In this document: positions 49,801 through 52,574 of the stretch, piece after piece
How the letters are laid out: every line of letters starts with the position of its first letter
How positions within the stretch are numbered: the first letter of the stretch is position 1
Origin: Paraphysomonas bandaiensis
Taxonomy: Eukaryota; Chrysophyceae
Reading direction: 5' to 3'
NCBI GenBank assembly: GCA_965644295.1
Contig: CBFFRP010000116.1
Span: 1 to 52,574, forward strand
DNA: 52,574 nucleotides
Program-made: the position numbers and the translations under genes
Notes under the pieces: generated by a model
Told to the model about the DNA's origin: nothing
The model's database searches: none
Seen by the model: the letters and a program-made list of their open reading frames with translations, nothing else

Positions 49801-52574
49801 GCACTTCGTAGGAAGAAACCTACTGCCATCGGAATACCCACAGAGAAATGGGGACATACTGATACCATTGCCTTCTTAGCAGAAACCCTGAACATACGGC
49901 TCAGAGTATGGCAGGAAGAACCAGAAGTCCTAGGGCACAACTGGGCGTACTGGTCTACCTTTCACTCAGCCTTCATTCCCAAGACGCAAGAACGGCCATT
50001 TCATGAGGTGTTCTGTTCGGAAGATCATTTCTTCCTAGATACAAAGCTACCAGTAAAACTGGAACTCCACACGCTGTTGGACCGACTCCCTGAACTTGTA
50101 TGCGGACGGATACTCCAGGCACTACCACAACAATCTAATGAAGCTCAATGGCATCACCAGAATCAGGTAGGTACCCATCCTTCGCATAACTGCCAAGGGA
50201 AGGCATATTCCTCTGACAATAGTGGTGACGGACCGATACACCACCCCAAGAATAAGGTACCCAAACACGCCAAGGAAATTGTACCACCGCGTGCACTCCT
50301 CACTGACTATTTCCCTGTCAAATGGAGATCACCTGCTCCCACATCCCCCTCGTTGAATTCTGGCGACCCACCAGCACCGGACATAGCAGACTCAGCTCAC
50401 ACGAGTTCTTCCCCAGGCCCCATCCTACACGCTATGGGACAGGATTTCATGCCATTCCACTCTACGGTTCTGAACAACTGGGTGGAATACGATGACTTCC
50501 ACACCATAGCAGTCGCTCCACAGCCAGAACTAGTACAGGAGATACATTCGCAAATGCTGACCCCAACTAGGATCGCAAATTGGGATAGCTTCATTGACAA
50601 ATTCTCCAGGGCAGACAACTACATCTTTATGACCACATTTCCAAAATGTGAACATACGAAGGGTTCCACGTGCAGCGCACTCCAAATAGCACAGCAGTTG
50701 CAGACTTCCATCAAATCCAATGTGGAGTCCCCGCACGACATTTCCAAGCATATCAGAGCACTCTGCCTGACAAGAGGGGCACCACTTTCCTCCACAAAAT
50801 CACTTCGGATGAGGTTGCAACAATTTGAACACTCTCAAAGAAATCAACCAGACAGCGAACTGGAAATGGACGTGCAGGATTTTCAAATAATACTAGACCT
50901 ACTATCTATACCATACAGGTTATGGGAAGCTGATCAACCACATCTAGTGTCGGGCTGGGCGCAGCTAACGCCTTTCTTCCGGCACTCCCTTACAAGGAAC
51001 CTCACCACGGAAGATGTTACAACCCACGACATCGTCCAAAGCCAACACGGGTTTCACGTTCTTGCTACGACAGGCACTACTAGCATACCTGGTATCCAGT
51101 ACCGACTCAACACTGCTCTCGCACGAACCAAACAACGCATTTCCAACTTACTGCAGCACCTGCGTACCAGACAAGAAGGCGTCAGGATTGAGGATCCCCC
51201 AGATCCACGGCACCTTCAGATAGACACCATCTCGACACAGGCCGAGATACTTGATGTTTCTCTCTCCGCGAGAGTCCGACGCCACCTTGCACAAAGGTCC
51301 CCCAAGGATCATAACCACCTCAGGCAACTCATGTGCGCCATGGGCAGGGTGTATTGTCTAACCCTAAGACCCTCGGCGGTTAGAACACAACAACAAATAC
51401 CAAGCGACGGGTACTGTGCATATAGCACCCTTCATTACATCCATGTCCTTGCAGCCAAAGAGAGGCAAACTCGCTCTTGCTCGAAACTTGACCTCAGGCA
51501 CCACAGAGACCGTCTTACCCTTGCATCCTTCCTTACGAACCTAAGACACACTGCCTTACATGCGCTGTATCGGGATCACCAAGATACGAATTCCATACAA
51601 ACAATACGGAACAAGCTCGTGCATGCCCAAACGGCTCTTGGTATCCCGAACAAGACAACATACACTACGGCAGAGGATATCAACCATTGGCTTTCAGTAC
51701 GTGAGGTCCATATGCTTGCCGCCACTATCCTACCATGTACGACATGGGCACAAAATGGAAATACTCTAAGCATAGTGGGACTACCAACAGACGCACACAC
51801 ATACAATATCACATGGAAGATGGAGGAACTAAGAGACGCTGTCACAGACTCTTATCCACATGTTATACTGCAGGATGCGCATTACTTTCTACTGGACCCC
51901 ACAGGACTTGCCACGGCCCTTGACAACGCACTGCTCGCTCTTGAAAGTAGACTAGCAACCAGTCTCCTACCGACGGACAGCACCATATATAATAATGTAC
52001 CCGCCACAAACAAAGCTGTCAAGGTACGGCAAAGGACAACACAGAACCTCCTTGTCAGTAGACCTAGAAAGAGAACAACAAACAGCGGAGCCCCCGGACC
52101 CCACATAGTCACTAAGAAGAACCAAGGGAGACCACAAACTTGTCAAGCATCAGCCAGCCGATGCCAGCCAGCCCGCAAGGCAAAAAAGGACGTCAATTAC
52201 AGTGACAGTGATCCACAGACGGAACATCCCACTGACCAAAGTACCATCAACACCCCGTCCACCAGACCACTTCCACAACTCCAAACTGCTGATTGGGACA
52301 GGGACTGGCGAAATAAATTCTACATCGCGTACTCCGAAAAAGAAGTCAAAGGTCTATCCCTATATGCGAAGAAAAATTTAGAAGCTGACACCATTATAGC
52401 TGAGTACAAAGGTGACCGCATTCCGACTGTCGAGACGCGCACGCTCACACGCCGCTCAGACTTTATAGTACAAGACAGCACGGGCTCCTTTGCCATTGAC
52501 GGATACAACCATGACCGTCAGCAAGTAACATGTGCAGCGGGGTACATCAATGATCCTCTTGACACAGATATGGC
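46804..52574 (+). CDS. Giant OTU-like peptidase / SET-domain protein, probably part of a mobile element (3' end outside window)
   Basis: From ATG 46804 (MQRGATPSTKRTYTSKFVLP) the frame is open for 1923 codons to the window edge. Three modules place a Cys in an OTU-like context and a His before a hydrophobic strand. These are TAGFCGLAAIASIHY (C927) with SEDHFFLD (H1075), GSTCSALQIAQQL (C1290) with QSQHGFHVL (H1415/H1418), and SDGYCAYSTLHYI (C1538) with QDAHYFLLD (H1693). Acidic linkers recur at 668 (EYSSDSSGDGP), 1134 (AYSSDNSGDGP) and 1798 (NYSDSDPQ). A SET lysine-methyltransferase fold starts near 1840: GLSLYAKKNLEADTIIAEYKG, later FAIDGYNHD and AAGYINDPLD, where NDP replaces the usual NHS. 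The final SET Tyr lies beyond the window. Basic stretches (PKRQRQ, RKRP) could be nuclear signals. Codons are C-ending and Pro/Thr/His are abundant, unlike its neighbours. It may be the first ORF of a LINE or other transposon; no polymerase is visible. Confidence 0.75.
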   Translation, partial: MQRGATPSTKRTYTSKFVLPPSHQLMDNDAHVKNALSDFKKSKADVPRLQLPSTRTFLEWSSFEPAMEYRTLVVSNLKMTDDTAFFGIIHYLINELGFPISLPTPQDLATFRAAEDARTCSDLPAPTASRVIRAFALGRPGYEVRPGMGQNVAADSCMLSAPLCFDLHIETGTSVDDKGRQRTESRHVQLSLFQTPREQFVDRSIEEPTLVPVAAIYGMTADSASTRPAHAYRLRNILDMLLRAGGFATLPPYEVFWTLTHYKGKTRATDKTYRYYQILLLHHPVRDQDLRTKFYKALFNNEVGGHVELSLGSLCCRMTSRESPSLKQSNWAPTLSLFHIALKSETLLHPVQVWKACDAIGIPAADIQDIIWSARNPITTNRREKERLMEQTYICLDNNNDKIKLTWELSRPSINTCLKSALGDENLHLLYHTIPIPPDLHSQRFLYALNEAIDTEDHSSHHISPPISFQPFGPTTVPQQRSAATRSSTPKRQRQVDISPPTTPAPTPTCPELCEIALHASSNLVPLTTVHTILSRLENAVTDLYKIDIETTLVVLDYYKHKVGQCLPKRNQEDYERDDSDIFGSDSNRLLLDWDTLEANSTTQIFSLQEAPKWSPPSPHLLNPQHVLTFDMKHTPLDYHLRPPRKPPDKFLRSSSSVHTTRWHHGPEYSSDSSGDGPRKRPASAQYKRNKLRRQSCTRKLQQYRDGTIPCLPPHIQRRQTRSALRMSQFNKLIWKEHLRHKSQKSEAPPHQPDTTRPARDDMTTNQRPSPHDIVPPQSTSLEKSTPQACAVMSSTDHSDSPLCSHEIATSYKPSTSTSTPQDGSGITQQMCSAEPIETPPVFIPHPVPAAFLDSTLQEWTFYSPSGLLAIALQEEMVSSVTQLLQLGHDTPAIHSHVRRSLEEGKMIVARHYAYSEYNNTPTAGFCGLAAIASIHYKSSNDKLYPYLDPDVPDSKDKLLQVIQTSREVLNSYTTEEAKKLNIVAICKELKQLLTTYHRALRRKKPTAIGIPTEKWGHTDTIAFLAETLNIRLRVWQEEPEVLGHNWAYWSTFHSAFIPKTQERPFHEVFCSEDHFFLDTKLPVKLELHTLLDRLPELVCGRILQALPQQSNEAQWHHQNQVGTHPSHNCQGKAYSSDNSGDGPIHHPKNKVPKHAKEIVPPRALLTDYFPVKWRSPAPTSPSLNSGDPPAPDIADSAHTSSSPGPILHAMGQDFMPFHSTVLNNWVEYDDFHTIAVAPQPELVQEIHSQMLTPTRIANWDSFIDKFSRADNYIFMTTFPKCEHTKGSTCSALQIAQQLQTSIKSNVESPHDISKHIRALCLTRGAPLSSTKSLRMRLQQFEHSQRNQPDSELEMDVQDFQIILDLLSIPYRLWEADQPHLVSGWAQLTPFFRHSLTRNLTTEDVTTHDIVQSQHGFHVLATTGTTSIPGIQYRLNTALARTKQRISNLLQHLRTRQEGVRIEDPPDPRHLQIDTISTQAEILDVSLSARVRRHLAQRSPKDHNHLRQLMCAMGRVYCLTLRPSAVRTQQQIPSDGYCAYSTLHYIHVLAAKERQTRSCSKLDLRHHRDRLTLASFLTNLRHTALHALYRDHQDTNSIQTIRNKLVHAQTALGIPNKTTYTTAEDINHWLSVREVHMLAATILPCTTWAQNGNTLSIVGLPTDAHTYNITWKMEELRDAVTDSYPHVILQDAHYFLLDPTGLATALDNALLALESRLATSLLPTDSTIYNNVPATNKAVKVRQRTTQNLLVSRPRKRTTNSGAPGPHIVTKKNQGRPQTCQASASRCQPARKAKKDVNYSDSDPQTEHPTDQSTINTPSTRPLPQLQTADWDRDWRNKFYIAYSEKEVKGLSLYAKKNLEADTIIAEYKGDRIPTVETRTLTRRSDFIVQDSTGSFAIDGYNHDRQQVTCAAGYINDPLDTDM

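Noticed and set aside
1-52574. tRNA, rRNA or other structured RNA genes
   Set aside because: None could be recognised by eye on either strand. A covariance-model scan was not possible here.

Overview
This is eukaryotic nuclear DNA from a protist. Its protein genes are interrupted by GT-AG introns, most of them 45-60 nt long and the shortest 37-38 nt. All three standard stop codons are used. Gene content points to a flagellated protist, most likely a stramenopile (heterokont) or close relative. The clues are giant PSGQPT-repeat/REJ membrane receptors, a flagellum-associated protein like CFAP92/KIAA1257, and a membrane-embedded glutamine-amidotransferase/SIS fusion. That placement is inference; no rRNA or barcode gene is present.

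Layout. (1) 0.5-21.5 kb: two very similar polycystin-1/REJ-like receptor genes lie head to head as a large inverted duplication. Gene A (minus, 9819-498) and gene B (plus, 10827-21453) share 11-exon structures and an almost identical core: PSGQPT stalk, REJ ectodomain, EGF-like module, and a membrane region of 5 or more helices. Their N-terminal heads are unrelated: a jelly-roll-like domain in A, and NHL plus leucine-rich repeats in B. (2) 21.5-25.9 kb: AT-rich intergenic DNA with a candidate 1.4-kb element bounded by inverted repeats, exon-like fragments, and a compositionally foreign G-rich block. (3) 25.95-30.66 kb (minus): a 20-exon gene assembled here in full (1226 aa), probably flagellar. 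(4) 31.5-35.9 kb (plus): a 4-exon GATase2/SIS protein with membrane helices (1379 aa). (5) 37.4-40.0 kb (minus): STT3, the catalytic subunit of oligosaccharyltransferase. (6) 40.6-42.8 kb: a small lysine-rich HMG-box-like protein and a PLAC8-family protein. (7) 43.5-45.7 kb: a DUF2828/Ro60-like vWA protein whose frame is broken once at a TA microsatellite. (8) 46.07 kb to the window end: a block of different base composition (C-rich, G-poor top strand) with one reading frame that stays open to the right edge. From ATG 46804 it encodes at least 1923 residues, with three Cys...His OTU-like peptidase modules, repeated acidic linkers, and a SET methyltransferase domain cut by the window edge.

Region 8 is the best candidate for an undescribed system: a large, probably mobile, polyprotein-like gene joining multiple deubiquitinase-like modules to a SET domain. 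The inverted receptor pair with swapped heads is the second most interesting structure. STT3 and the two receptors are linked only loosely, in that the receptor ectodomains carry many N-X-S/T sequons and would be STT3 substrates. The other genes look like an ordinary, unlinked eukaryotic neighbourhood.
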